Origin: Odontocerum albicorne
Lineage: Eukaryota > Arthropoda > Insecta > Trichoptera > Odontoceridae
Length of the DNA stretch: 64,000 bases
Reading direction: 5' to 3'
Assembly (NCBI GenBank): GCA_949825065.1
Contig: OX463864.1
Location: forward strand, 18,613,327 to 18,677,326
Positions 11,114-21,539 of the stretch are shown piece after piece; position 1 is the stretch's first letter; the number at the start of each line of letters is the position of its first letter. Position numbers and translations under genes: made by a program. Under the pieces are notes generated by a model that made no database searches, was not told the DNA's origin, and worked only from the letters and a program-made list of their open reading frames with translations.

Positions 11114-11930
11114 GGCCTTTTAGAACTCATTCTCTCAATACGCCTAACTTGAATCTGATAATAACATCAAATTCTAACAAATGATTATCCTTAATCCGGT
11201 CATTGATAATCCCATTATTTATCAACCTATTGTAAGACTTTGTGACAGCCTTGCAAAAACTTAATATCTTGTTGATGCATGTGTTGAATCCGCACAAATT
11301 ATGTACTTGCACAAAGACGATAAGCCTTTTTAGGTTAGACTATCTACTGTTTAACGTTACTAACAATAACCAGCATAGATACTCTTTATTCCTAAGTTTA
11401 ATTACAATTACATTACTTACGCTACCTACCTACTATAAAATAAGATATATAAAGAGGTAACCACTGATGTAAACAATGTATAACAATGACTTGGGCTTCG
11501 AAATAGTTTTTTTTTAAATAAATGTGTTTATTTTCCTCAGAAAATGGGTTATTTTTCATTTATACACGTAATTTATTTTTATTTTCGCAACCCTCCTGAT
11601 ATTTTTTGCTACGTCCCTGGGAGTCATGACCCACAGGTTGAGAAACTATGGGTTACTCTGTCTAATAAAATTGATAAGTAATACTAGATATTCTTCGTAA
11701 ACAGCTATAAAATTCGTCTGAGAATGGTTATAAAAATATGTTGTATTTTTTTAAAATACTGTTAGTTCAGGAGAAATGTCTGTAAAGCTATAAGGAGTCC
11801 AGACATTTGTAGAATTTAGTTGTTGGAGATTTCTGTTTCTGAACACTGCAAGGAAGTTACTGTCTTCAGTCGTAACGAAACTGACTGGAAACGAAGAGGA
11901 ATGTATTGCAACTAAAATATATAATTTTCT
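11114..11930. other. intron with weak transposon traces
   Basis: 11127-11312 is open on the minus strand but matches nothing I can name. 11600-11660 (GACCCACAGGTTGAGAAACT) looks like a diverged hAT end. Otherwise AT-rich with no feature. Confidence 0.35.
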
Positions 11931-11933
11931 TAC

Positions 11934-12075
11934 CGAATCTATCCTTGGCCAGAAGATTCTCTGAAGCCGTGGATGGCTTGGATGGTCCAGCCTGGTTGAC
12001 TGCCTTCACCCTGAACTGATATGTTTTTCCTTCAACCAAGTCTGGTACCTTGGCTTCGCATTTGTTTCCAGGCAC
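11934..12075 (-). CDS. bt: exon 31: second half of Fn3 domain 12
   Basis: Encodes VPGNKCEAKVPDLVEGK, YQFRVKAVNQAGPSKPSTAS and ENLLAKDRF. The donor is gtaaga; the last base completes Ala with exon 32. Confidence 0.94.
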
Positions 12076-12243
12076 CTAAAATAATCAGAAAGGGTTGAAT
12101 ATATCATAGACGTAAACAAAGTTAAAAAACCATTGGATTGATGAGGATATGAAAAGTGTTTTAATATAGTGAAATTGTGAATATCTACCAAATAAATCAG
12201 ATAGTCTTTGAACATAGATGAGAGTATATTTAAAGGTAGTTAC

Positions 12244-12404
12244 CTCAGCAGCCTTGATCCACTTGCCGGTGTCGCGGTCCTTCTTTTCCACGATGTATCC
12301 GGTGATGGGAGAGCCTCCATCGTTGGCAGGCTTCTCCCAGGTGAGCTGAGCGTGGTTCTTGGACCAGTCCTTGAACTCTGGCTTGCCTGGGGCGTCGGGT
12401 TCGT
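12244..12404 (-). CDS. bt: exon 30: first half of Fn3 domain 12
   Basis: Encodes DEPDAPGKPEFKDWSKN, QLTWEKPANDGGSPITGY and IVEKKDRDTGKWIKAAE. It ends on a codon boundary before gtaact; the following intron is only 168 bp. Confidence 0.94.
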
Positions 12405-12479
12405 CTGGAAGGAAGAACAAAACATTAGTAATGATTTGCTGTCTGAATGAATCATGTTCCTATTTTCAGGCCATGCCCT

Positions 12480-12823
12480 TATTGGCATATCTTCAAATCA
12501 TTCTTTCCATCATTCTATTATAAAGGCTTTTCACTGTGCTCTCTTTGGGCTTTCCAAAACTTCTCGACCCTTCTATACTACTTGTTGACTGAAGACCATC
12601 TTTCTTTCCCCATTCATTCATTATACAATATTTCTCTATTCATTTTAAGCATTGCGTCTTCTTTCAATCCGAATTATTTTCTAATGTTCTCATTCCTTAT
12701 TTTGTCACTAATTTTTTTACCATACATCTATGCAACACGTTTATCTCCACAGCATTTATCTTTCTTTCTTCGCTGTTTTGCCATATCCAAGTTTTCCTTG
12801 TGTATCCTAATTATGGGACTTTA
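12480..12823 (-). mobile_element. degenerate LINE fragment
   Basis: The minus strand has broken traces of the RT C-terminal tail (for example ERKINAVEINVLHR, close to the INAVEMRALRRIHG of 27020-27495). Many stops. Short and heavily mutated. Confidence 0.5.
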
Positions 12824-12827
12824 GGAC

Positions 12828-13207
12828 TGGTTGTTACTTAAGGGAGAGATGATGAGGATGATTGTTGATAAATAAAAACTCGTCGAAATCGGAATGTGTA
12901 AAGAGCAATTTTATTGACAGACGTCGGTATTTATAATGTTTATTGAATGTGTGCGGGAATGCGCACGCGATATATCGCTGTCTCGTCTCTGCGTTTACAA
13001 TACGTTTGTTGTCGCGTGTAGGTATTCTTTCTGTTTTGGGAGACAGCGCGAAAGACGTGTTGCTTTCTCGTTTCCTCATGGAATGCGCTCTCGGTTGGTA
13101 GCGAGTTGAATGACCGACGCGTGGACTTTGTCCATTGATTTTCTCGGATTGTGAAGGTGTGCAAAGGTCGTCTCGTGGGTTCAGTGACTGGCTATACGGT
13201 CGCCACA
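12828..13207 (-). mobile_element. solo LTR, 380 bp, with GGAC target duplication
   Basis: Starts TGGTTGTTACTTAAGGG and ends GGTCGCCACA; GGAC flanks it at 12824-12827 and 13208-13211. The minus strand has TTATAAATACCGACGTCTG and AATAAA. A 4-bp duplication and TG...CA ends fit gypsy-type LTR elements. Confidence 0.88.
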
Positions 13208-13389
13208 GGACCTAGATTCCATTATGAGCAGCTAGCTTTGCTTCTCTTGAAATGACCAGTAGATAAACACATTGTATAACTCATCATTCACTCTATTACT
13301 TGTTGTTACTCTTGATTTAATATCGCACTTTGATAATACGGCCATCCAACGGGGACATGTTTCATAAATAAAAAAAAAATAGTACTTAC

Positions 13390-13657
13390 CGAATGGATTC
13401 TTAGCCGTGGTAGCACTTTCAGTGACCAGCGGCTCCGACTCGCCCTCAGGGTTGACAGCCTTCACCCTGAACATGTAGTCCTTGCCTTCGTTGAGTCCCG
13501 TGACGTCGCACTCGGGCTCCTTGGTGGTGCAGACTGGCACCCATCGTCCAGTCTCCGTGTCCATCCTCTCTACTACGTAGCCGTCAATGGGCTCGCCACC
13601 ATCATCCTCGGGCTTATCCCATTTCAACTTGCAGCCATCAGCTTTCACGTCAGATAC
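13390..13657 (-). CDS. bt: exon 29: most of Fn3 domain 11
   Basis: Encodes VSDVKADGCKLKWDKPEDDG, GYVVERMDTETGRWVPV, YMFRVKAVNPEGESEPLV and AKNPF. The intron within the Fn3 is missing. The same exon shape recurs in exon 34. Confidence 0.95.
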
Positions 13658-13695
13658 CTGGAATTTTTATTTTATTGCATTAACACATTATAAAT

Positions 13696-14306
13696 CAGTG
13701 TTCCTCAAACTTTTTTATTTTTACAACAGTTTTTAGCAAACAACAGTATAATATTTTCCATTAATTATTTTATTGATCAGAAAACAAAATTTAAATAAAA
13801 TTTAATAAAAAATAACTTCTTATTTCCGAAGTTGACAGGAAAAATACGATAACTTTGATTTGAATGTATAAAAAAGGAGATATAACATCATATTCTATTT
13901 ACATCGATCAATATGGTTGTAGGGACTAGTCACGTCGGGGTCACCACTTTAGCGGAATGGTTCTGGTATGCGACCTTTGGACATGTCCGAAGGTCGGTTC
14001 GTCGGTCGTTGACCGTGCGTGTTGACAATATTTAGGGACGACCGTAGTCCCTACATGGTAAAACAATAAACATCTGCATTCGCATCATCTGCAAACACAA
14101 GTGACTCACGTGTAACATGGGAATAATTACTAAGAATTTTGAATACTATAATATTTTTTTATCTAACAAATTTAAGTAATAAGATAAATAAATAATATGA
14201 TACATATTAATTGATCTTATTTTTCAAATACTGAAATATTTCGCGGCTCCCTGACAGGAGCTCCACGGCCCCTTAGGGGACCGTCCCTCTAGTTTGAGAA
14301 GCACTG
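13696..14306. mobile_element. hAT-like non-autonomous element, 611 bp
   Basis: Ends CAGTGTTCCTCAAACTT and AGTTTGAGAAGCACTG are inverted repeats typical of hAT elements. The flanking 8 bases are TTATAAAT and TTATAAAG, a target duplication with one change. The inside is AT-rich with no transposase. Confidence 0.8.
13918..14055. mobile_element. 138-bp LTR-like insertion nested in the hAT-like element
   Basis: Runs from TGTAGGGACTAG to GTAGTCCCTACA with TGGT on both sides (13914-13917 and 14056-14059). TG...CA ends plus a 4-bp duplication fit a very short solo LTR; a small TIR element is the alternative. It is clearly GC-richer than its host element. Confidence 0.6.
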
Positions 14307-14329
14307 TTATAAAGGAAACTATTCGTTGG

Positions 14330-14765
14330 ATGACTCCACAAATCTTTTGTAAGTCTATGTTAAGACCTTATTTTATAAGGCGTATAGAACATCTTGAAAG
14401 GTTTCAAAGATAATTCAAGATGTCTGACTTACGAACATAGACTGTGTTTATACAATTTGCCTACTGTGCAACAATGAAGAAATGGTAGAGAATCGATTGA
14501 GTGATATAAGATCTTTAACAGGTAGAGAATTGATTGAGTGATATAAGATATTTAACAGTTAGAGAATTGATTGAGTGATATAAGATCTTGAACAGTATTA
14601 TGATTGCCCTGACTCTGGAAACAGACGTTTCAGAGGACATCAGAACTAAATCTCACAATAATCCAAGGAAACATTATTTTGCTAACCGAGTTGTGGAATC
14701 TTTGAACATACCGTTCAATGGTGTAGTGAGTGATGTAGCATTGAACCTGTTTAAAAACTAAAAAC
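14330..14765 (+). mobile_element. LINE 3' end (RT C-terminal remnant)
   Basis: Near the end the frame KHYFANRVVESLNIPFNGVV followed by ALNLFKN and a stop matches the last part of many LINE reverse transcriptases (FANRVV-W-LP...LN-FK). A unit with GAGAATTGATTGAGTGATAT is present three times at about 14487-14597. Confidence 0.65.
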
Positions 14766-14779
14766 AGTCTAAAAACAGA

Positions 14780-15740
14780 CCGAGGAGTGCTGTTTTGTTT
14801 ATTTTAATTTTGCCTTGCTTTTTATTTCTTAAACATTTGAGTATTAAACTTATCAAAGATGTTAACAGTATTTAATTAGCAGAGGCTTCAATTACTTAGT
14901 GATGTTTTCTATCGTTTACTTTTCCCTTCCTTTCACTCCTTAAACGTTTGAGTATTAAACTTGATAAAGATATTAACAGTATTTAATTAGCAGAGGTTCA
15001 ATTACTTAGTGACGTTTTGTATCGTTTCCCTTGTTTTTACTTCTTGAACGTTTGAGTATTAAACTTGACAAAGATATTAACAGTATTTATTTAGCAGAGG
15101 TTCAATTACTTCGTGACATTTTGTATTGTTTCCCTTGATTTTACTTCTTGAACGTTTGAGTATTAAACTTGACAAAGATGTTAACAGTATTTAATTAGCA
15201 GAGGCTTCAATTACTTAGTGATGTTTTGTAGCGTTTTCTTTCCCCTTGCTTTTACTTCTTAAACGTTTGAGTATTAAACTTGATAAATATATTTACAGTA
15301 TTTAATTAGCAGAGGTTCAATTACTTAGTGACATTTTGTATCGTTTCCCTTGCTTTTACTTCTTGAACGTTTGAGTAATAAACTTGACAAAGATGTTAAC
15401 AGTATTTAATTAGCAGAGGCTTCAATTACTTAGTGATGTTTTGTAGCGTTTTCTTTCCCCTTGCTTTTACTTCTTAAACGTTTGAGTATTAAACTTGATA
15501 AATATATTTACAGTATTTAATTAGCAGAGGTTCAATTACTTAGTGACATTTTGTATCGTTTCCCTTGCTTTTACTTCTTGAACGTTTGAGTATTAAACTT
15601 GACAAAGATATTAACAGTATTTAATTAGCAGAGGCTCCAATTACTTAGTGATGTTTTGTAGCGTTTTCTTTTCCCTTGCTTTTACTTCTTAAACGTTTGA
15701 GTGTTAAACTTGATAAAGATATTAACTGTATTTAAAATAT
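14780..15740. repeat. tandem array of about 107-bp units, nine copies
   Basis: AAACGTTTGAGTATTAAACTT recurs about every 107 bases from 14840 to 15700, with two alternating unit types (GATGTTTTGTAGCG and GACATTTTGTATCG). The array runs to within about 20 bases of the 5' splice site of exon 28. Confidence 0.9.
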
Positions 15741-15748
15741 TTAATTAC

Positions 15749-16062
15749 CTTCAATGGTCCCTTGGGTTTGGATGGCTTGCTGACCACTATAACCTCAACC
15801 TCAACGACGTCCTTTCCAGAATCGTTGGTGGCTGTGACGATGTAAGTGCCGCTGTCTGCCCTCTTCATCTTAGTGTAGATGAAAGATGTGTGGTATTCTT
15901 CGTTGACGATCTTCAGTCTTTCGTTGGAGACAAGAACCTGTTCCTTTAGAGTCCATACGATCTTTGGATCCGGTTCGCCCTTGACGTCGGCTTCCATTTT
16001 CAAAGTCTCGCCAGCGCGAACCGTCTTCTTTTGAAGATTCTTTCTGTCAATCTTTGGTGCAA
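15749..16062 (-). CDS. bt: exon 28: complete Ig domain F plus start of Fn3 domain 11
   Basis: The longest exon. It encodes LAPKIDRKNLQKKTVRAGE, VKGEPDPKIVWTLKEQ, SGTYIVTATNDSGKDVVEVE, then SKPSKPKGPLK. Two introns seen in other repeats are missing, one inside the Ig and one at the Ig/Fn3 boundary. The donor gtaatt lies within tens of bases of a 107-bp tandem array. Confidence 0.95.
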
Positions 16063-16179
16063 CTGTAATGAAAAAGATAAAAAGTTTATTAAAAGTCAAG
16101 ACAACTAACTTGTAAAAAGGAAAAGTTCAGCGAAGAAAAACATTATACATACATAACATATAATCTAAATCAATCTAGT

Positions 16180-16310
16180 AGAGCGGGTTATAATGGTTGA
16201 ACTTTTGCGGTTGCTAGTCCTGTAGCGTGGAATATCATATATCTTAATGTTAGAGATATGGGTGACGTGTACAGCTTTAAGAAGCGCTTGAAAATAATCT
16301 TTTTTGGGTG
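16180..16310 (+). mobile_element. short LINE RT C-terminal fragment
   Basis: Frame TFAVASPVAWNIIYLNVRD followed by VYSFKKRLK matches the F-VA-P-AWN-LP-x-R...FK-LK end of LINE reverse transcriptases. It is cut off on both sides. Confidence 0.65.
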
Positions 16311-16524
16311 GTCTTACCAAAATTTACAATTAAATATGAATACTTCACTACACCTAAAGCCGAATGCGTTACTATCACATATCGGAAGGTCTACAAAGGA
16401 TTCTTGGTAGTTCGTCTCCCTTAGTAAGTTTTCAACGGTTTTCTTACAAAATATATTTTTCTAAATATATGCATAGCAAAGTACCTAATTTATTGTCTGC
16501 TGTCACCACTTTCTTATTCTTACA

Positions 16525-16785
16525 TTTTTTTCTGGCTAGTATTAGGGGGTATAAGGATACATATGACTTTGGTCATATCTATTATTTCAAAAATAACATG
16601 CTGGTGTGCTCCAATTGTCTAGCTTCGGTATGCCATCAGATCCAGTACAGCGGTGTGACAGGTGAGTTTGCTGGTATGCAACGGTTCACTCACTTGAGAA
16701 AATAAACTCCACGGCACAGCTTCCGTTTCCAACTGAATTGACGTTGGATTTGCGAGGTGAGCCTCGACTACGAGGCCCTGCAACT
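16525..16785 (+). mobile_element. tRNA-type SINE family 2, tail-only copy
   Basis: Matches the tail of the element at 35665-36100: TAAGGATAC, ACAGCGGTGTGACAGGTGAG, GGCACAGCTT and CGACTACGAGGCCC.GCAAC. The tRNA-like head is missing. Confidence 0.6.
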
Positions 16786-16902
16786 GCGACGACGATTCTT
16801 ACTCTCAACTCATATCTATTTATTTTGTAATACTTTTAATGTCAATAATAGTGGGTTCAAATCCCAAGTAAAGCACTCTTGAAGAAAATTTACTCTCTAA
16901 AT

Positions 16903-17308
16903 CAGGGATGTCCAAATCGTGGCTTGCGGGCCACATGTGGCCCAATTGAAGATTTTGTGTGGCCCTTCCGAGGTTTCCTACTTTCTATACATTTTGCATT
17001 TTATTGATTGATAAAATAATAAACAAATTCTGTGCACGTTAATTATAATAATTTTCACATATTATTAATTTTGCCAGTGGCGAATTTATTACCTGGATAC
17101 AAATTATCAGTCGATATTAAAAAAATATCAAATAATGAAAAAACAAACGTTTCATTAATTTTACAAAGTAATAAAATATTTCGATTGTAAGTTGTTCGTT
17201 TATTTTTACAATAATATAAAAAAGTCATATTATTAAGTTATAAAATATTTATATGTGTGGCCCAATGTTTTATTTGGTTCACCGAATGATTTCAGTTGGA
17301 CACCCCTG
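16903..17308 (+). mobile_element. hAT element, deleted copy of 406 bp
   Basis: Starts CAGGGATGTCCAAATCG and ends GTTGGACACCCCTG; CTCTAAAT flanks both sides (16895-16902 and 17309-17316), a perfect 8-bp duplication. The interior keeps GGGCCACATGTGGCCC and the AT-rich ends of the larger copy at 29394 but has lost the transposase part. Confidence 0.92.
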
Positions 17309-17429
17309 CTCTAAATGGTGCTTTATAAATTTCAGTTAATATTAGTAGTTGGATTGAACTATTTGAAAGCTGCTACCAATGGTCTCTACACAGGTATATG
17401 GATGAACTATTTATTTATTTTTATTTAAC

Positions 17430-17940
17430 ACTTTTATTGCAAATACAATCTGGCTGGCTTATTGCCAGACTGCAATCTCTTCCAACTAACCAGAGAAAAG
17501 TAAATGAAGCAAGTTACGTGGTCGCATAAATCATTCAAATGACTATCCATCCCCACGAAATCCATAAACATACACATGAGCACATGCCCACGAACCCCAC
17601 AAAGACGGACAGCCATCCGAACATTCTTTTTCATATAAAGTGAGACATCATCAATCAAAAGGAAAGGAAGGTATGGTGGAGAGACACGTTATTTTACTGA
17701 CTAGAAATTAACAGGTTTTTCAGTCGTTTCTTAAAGCATGCCAAGGATGGAGCGAGTCTTATATTGGTTTGTAACTGATTCCAGAGTCTCACTGCATGGA
17801 CAGTAAAAGACGATGTAAAGAAAGAGGAGCGGTGAACTGGAAAGGCCAATAAACAATCTCTGTTTGAGCGTAGCGCTAATTCATGATTGTAAAGACGCTG
17901 AAAATTCTCGGCGAGATAAGAGGGGGGGGCGGGGGGGGCG
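17430..17940 (-). mobile_element. LINE 3' end, family with LWNQLQTN motif
   Basis: The minus strand reads VHAVRLWNQLQTNI followed by APSLACFKKRLK, the typical last part of a CR1/Jockey-like RT, then a tail with GGCAATAAGCCAGCCAG. Copies at 25090-25610 and 47230-47710 have the same layout. The same tail is found in SINE family 1. Confidence 0.75.
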
Positions 17941-17944
17941 GACA

Positions 17945-18350
17945 GTTAAGGATCTTATACAATAGAGGGGTGTATCTCGGCCGTGGGAATGTTTGTGGGA
18001 TGAGCCCGGACCTTTTGGTGTACTCTCTCTTGAATGTGTTTTTTTCTTTTTTTCTTTTTTTGTCATCTACTATATTTATTTTCTGTGTTTATTTTTTTGT
18101 ATATATTCCTGTTTCTACGTGTCTAAGGGTGTGGGCTGAAAAACATCTGGTGTCCCCGTGGCTGGGTTCGCCCTATATTGGTGGGGTGTGTTTTGGCCGA
18201 GGGGATGCTATTAGATGAGCCCAGACCTTTTGATAGCTTCTGCGTCTGATGTATTGTCTGCAATTTATGTGTTTTTAGAAATGTTATTCAGGTGTGATCT
18301 TGTACATACTATGTTGCTGTCAATAAACCTAATATTTATTTATTTATTAT
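17945..18350 (+). repeat. retroposon tail family B, tandem pair
   Basis: A diverged block (GGGGTGTATCTCGGCC, GATGAGCCCGGACC) is followed at about 18115 by a better copy with GTGTGGGCTGAAAAACATC, then GCTGTCAATAAACC and TATTTATT. A small further piece lies at 18765-18835. Confidence 0.65.
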
Positions 18351-18516
18351 AGATAGTATGTGAATTTGGCGTCTATTTTTAACACTCAACCAGTTCAATG
18401 CCTTCTGGTATGAAGTTATATGATCGTACTTACATAGGTTGAAAATGAATCTTAGACACACGTTTTGAAGACTCAGTAATTTGGGTATAACATACTTCTA
18501 TTTTTGCAATACTTAC

Positions 18517-18680
18517 GGAATCTGGGCTTGCACACGACAGATTTAGACGCATCGGAGGGCTCGCTGGGTCCGGCCTTGTTTACAGCCACCACCCTGAACT
18601 CGTATTCGTGTCCCTCCTCTACGTCTGTCACACGGCCCACGGGCCTTTCGCCTGACACCTTGGCGCAGTCTTGCCAAGAT
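18517..18680 (-). CDS. bt: exon 27: second half of Fn3 domain 10
   Basis: Encodes SWQDCAKVSGERPVGRVTD, YEFRVVAVNKAGPSEPSDAS and KSVVCKPRF. The acceptor is ttccag and the donor gtaagt. Confidence 0.93.
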
Positions 18681-19169
18681 CTGGAATGAAAAAACAACAT
18701 TAACAAATAAGTTAATATAATCTAGATGTGTATCAGTAATAAATAGCAGTCGATCTGCTGTCCTTACGACAGGGCTCGCTCTATTAGTGGGGTGTATCTC
18801 GGCCAGGGAGATGATGAGCCAAATAGGCATATTGCCTTTGGGCAAAATATGTTTTAACTCTATTTTAATTTTTATTGATATATCAAAATACATAAAAGAG
18901 GCATTATTTATCTCAAAACATCCTTCTTCTTTAACACTTGCCACCCTATGATGGATAGTGAGTGACCAGGACTTACGTAATAAAATAATTTTATAGTTTA
19001 TTACAAAAAATAACCTAGCAGATTTTATATAATTTTAATTTAAAACATACATTTTTCACTGGATGCTGAGCGTCCAGCACAGTGGCTGGCGGAATTGTTT
19101 AGCACAGTAAGGCAAGTGTTAATTCTCATAAAATTCCCATCCCTATTTTTCATGAGATTAATATTTTAT

Positions 19170-19385
19170 TAGTTACTTATAGTAAATACGTTAACACTGT
19201 AGAGGTCTAAAGATATTGTAATTTGTTAAGTCCAACAGTGTTTATTCCACTTTATATAACGGTATAATCCTACTGGTTTCAAGGTTTTAACCTCATTATC
19301 AGGGGAGCACTAAAAAACCAGTAGGGTTATACCGTTATATAAAGTGGAATAAACAGTGTTGGACTAAATAAATAACAATATATTT
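19170..19385. mobile_element. foldback retroposon, second copy
   Basis: Arms AACAGTGTTTATTCCACTT at about 19230 and GTGGAATAAACAGTGTTGG at about 19345 are inverted. The outer part TAACACTGTAGAGGTCTAAA matches the copy at 40594 in the same orientation. Confidence 0.7.
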
Positions 19386-19424
19386 TTTTAAGTTTTGTTT
19401 TCAAATATTGTTTTTATATATCTC

Positions 19425-19560
19425 TCAAGCAAGCAGACTTCCAGGACGAACTCCCAAAAGATGGAAAGATAGCTGGCAGTCGACGTTGCATGAGGGTTAC
19501 GATGATGCAGGACCATAACAGACCAACAGGCCTAAAATAAGAGGAAGAAGAAGAAGTTTT
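19425..19560 (+). mobile_element. LINE 3' end with AAG-rich tail
   Basis: SRLPGRTPKRWKDSWQSTLH is close to RPPGRPPQRWRESW of the fragment at 36484-36960, and both end in a GAAGAAGAAG tail. Only the last 40 residues are kept. Confidence 0.65.
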
Positions 19561-19789
19561 TTTATACAATGTTAAAGATATGGGCATGGATACCAATAAT
19601 AATTATGAAACGAAAATACCATTGAAATATAATCCGAAATCCCCGGGTGAAAAGCAAGTGTTTTATAAACTAGACCATGGAAGCCATCACTCAATTAAGT
19701 ATTAAGAACTTCCATACATTAAAAACACTTTCCACATTGGGATTGTGGAAATATTCAAGATCACTACTACCCTTCATTGGACGTGAATT

Positions 19790-19880
19790 TCTCCAGTCTC
19801 AGAATTAAATCGACTCTAGTCATCAACGAACGTAGCAAGAATGAAGCAGATATCGAAGTAACTGTAGTAAGATCATTACT
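19790..19880 (+). pseudogene. possible relic of an Ig exon, antisense to the gene
   Basis: The plus strand reads LDVNFSSLRIKSTLVINERS then KNEADIEVTVV and a GTAAGA. Exon 14 has VDYNTKLDIKESLRIN and, after 11 further residues, KDEADVEVTVL. The order and the splice-like end agree, with a deletion across the F strand. It lies in the intron between exons 26 and 27, opposite to the gene. Short and by eye only; chance cannot be ruled out. Confidence 0.4.
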
Positions 19881-20640
19881 ATTTCAGGAAACCAATTAAA
19901 CGGTTAAGTGCCTTAAGCGAGTTTACTCGCTCTCTGTTGCCCTGCGCGTGGGGCCGGCCATACAAAATTAGCTTTACGCCTGTTTCTAGGCAATGTCTAG
20001 TACTAATTCGAATAATCTAAAATATGGAACATATAGAGACATCTATTGAAATTATGAATAAATGCTATAATATTACAGCTAACAGATTTTATCGAATTTA
20101 CAGAGATTTACCTAAAAGCTTCGCATGACTGTCGACATGGGTCTCTAATACAGGGTTGTCAGTGCAAGCGTTTTACTTATTTAACCGTTGAAATTCGAAA
20201 TGATTTTACAGTTACATTATTTACTTTCCGTGCGTTACTAAAATAATTAATATTTTCGTGTTACATATACTTTTAATTCTATCAAATATTTTATTAATGT
20301 ATGTTCTCGTATTTTCTGTGATAAGCCGTGACTGACTGACATTTTGTTAAAGTTTTAGTTGTGTTTTTCTGAGTGAACAGCGGCACAAAAGACACGACAC
20401 ATATTGTACATATTTAGTCTTACAAGTCTTCATAATATCCTTTGAATATATATACAAAAAAGAAAATTATATTAGATTTTATTTTTGCCTAAAAATTCGC
20501 GGCCTCCGGAATCAGCTATACTAATACCTTACGGTACTTAAATGGTTAATGTCACAGCTATCAAAGAATCTGACTACAAGACGATGTTGCAAGAATCCAA
20601 AGACAGATGGGTGTGATTAAGCTGATTAGAAATATATTTA
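19881..20640. other. intron stretch without recognised element
   Basis: No terminal repeats, domains or tandem units identified. Confidence 0.4.
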
Positions 20641-20664
20641 GTAGAATAAGTAGAGAATAAGTAC

Positions 20665-20803
20665 CTTCCGCCCTTCTCTCTCTTCTGAATGACATAACCG
20701 GTGATAGGCGCACCTCCATCGCTCTTGGGCGCGGCCCATTCTAGGTCCACAAAGTCCTTGTCCCAGTTCTTCAACTCGGGGCGGCCAGGCTTTCCAGGTT
20801 CGT
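20665..20803 (-). CDS. bt: exon 26: first half of Fn3 domain 10
   Basis: Encodes DEPGKPGRPELKNWDKD, VDLEWAAPKSDGGAPITGY and VIQKREKGG. It ends with two bases of an Arg codon before gtactt, the least typical donor of the set, supported by frame and homology. Confidence 0.9.
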
Positions 20804-20879
20804 CTGGAAAATATAGACAGCAAAATTAATATATGTTCGAAAATATCAAAACCAACCATTTTTTAATAGACCTTTATTT

Positions 20880-21475
20880 ATAGTGTTTTTTTGTTGAGAC
20901 ATTATGTAAATCCTTAGCGTTCCACATTTTGTTGAGACATTATGTTAATCCTTAACGTTCCACATTTTGTTGAGACAATATGCTAATCCTTAGCGTTCCA
21001 CATTTTGTTGAGACATTATGTTAATCCTTAACGTTCCACATTTTGTTGAGACATTATGTTAATCTTTAGCGTTCCACATTTTGTTGAGACATTATGTTAA
21101 TCCTTAGCGTTTCACATTTTATTTTGTTGAGAGATTATTTTAATCCTTAATGTTCCACATTTTGTTGAGACATTATGTAAATCCTTAGCGTTCCACATTT
21201 TGTTGAGACATTATGTAAATCCTTAGCGTTCCACATTTTGTTGAGACATTATGTTTATCCTTAGCGTTCTACATTTTGTTGAGACATTATGTTAATCCTT
21301 AGCGTTTCACATTTTGTTGAGACATTATGTTAATCTTTAGCGTTCCACATTTTGTTGAGACATTATGTTAATACTTAGCGGTACACATTTTATTTTGTTG
21401 AGACCTTATGCTAATCCTTAGCGTTCCACATTTTATTTTGTTGAGACATTATGTTAATCCTTAGTGTTCCACATT
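20880..21475. repeat. tandem array of 38-bp units, about 15 copies
   Basis: Unit TTTTGTTGAGACATTATGTT plus AATCCTTAGCGTTCCACA. Three units carry a small ATTTTATTTTG expansion. It starts about 75 bases upstream of the exon 26 acceptor on the gene strand. Confidence 0.93.
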
Positions 21476-21539
21476 ATACTTTATTCCACCAGGTACATAA
21501 AAAATTAACACTATTCTATGAAAAGTTAAGATTTATTAT

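Larger units (their letters stand above)
16335..17340 (+). repeat. interspersed repeat family A, interrupted by two elements
   Basis: CACCTAAAGCCGAATGCGTT, the TATATGC...AAGTACCTAA block and the end ACTCTCTAAATGG.GCT match copies at 31090, 41515 and 42825. A second repeat (16525-16785) and a complete hAT element (16903-17308) have inserted into it. Confidence 0.7.

Noticed and set aside
12447..12824. 125-codon hydrophobic plus-strand frame
   Set aside because: T-rich antisense of a decayed LINE tail; no homology or gene signals.
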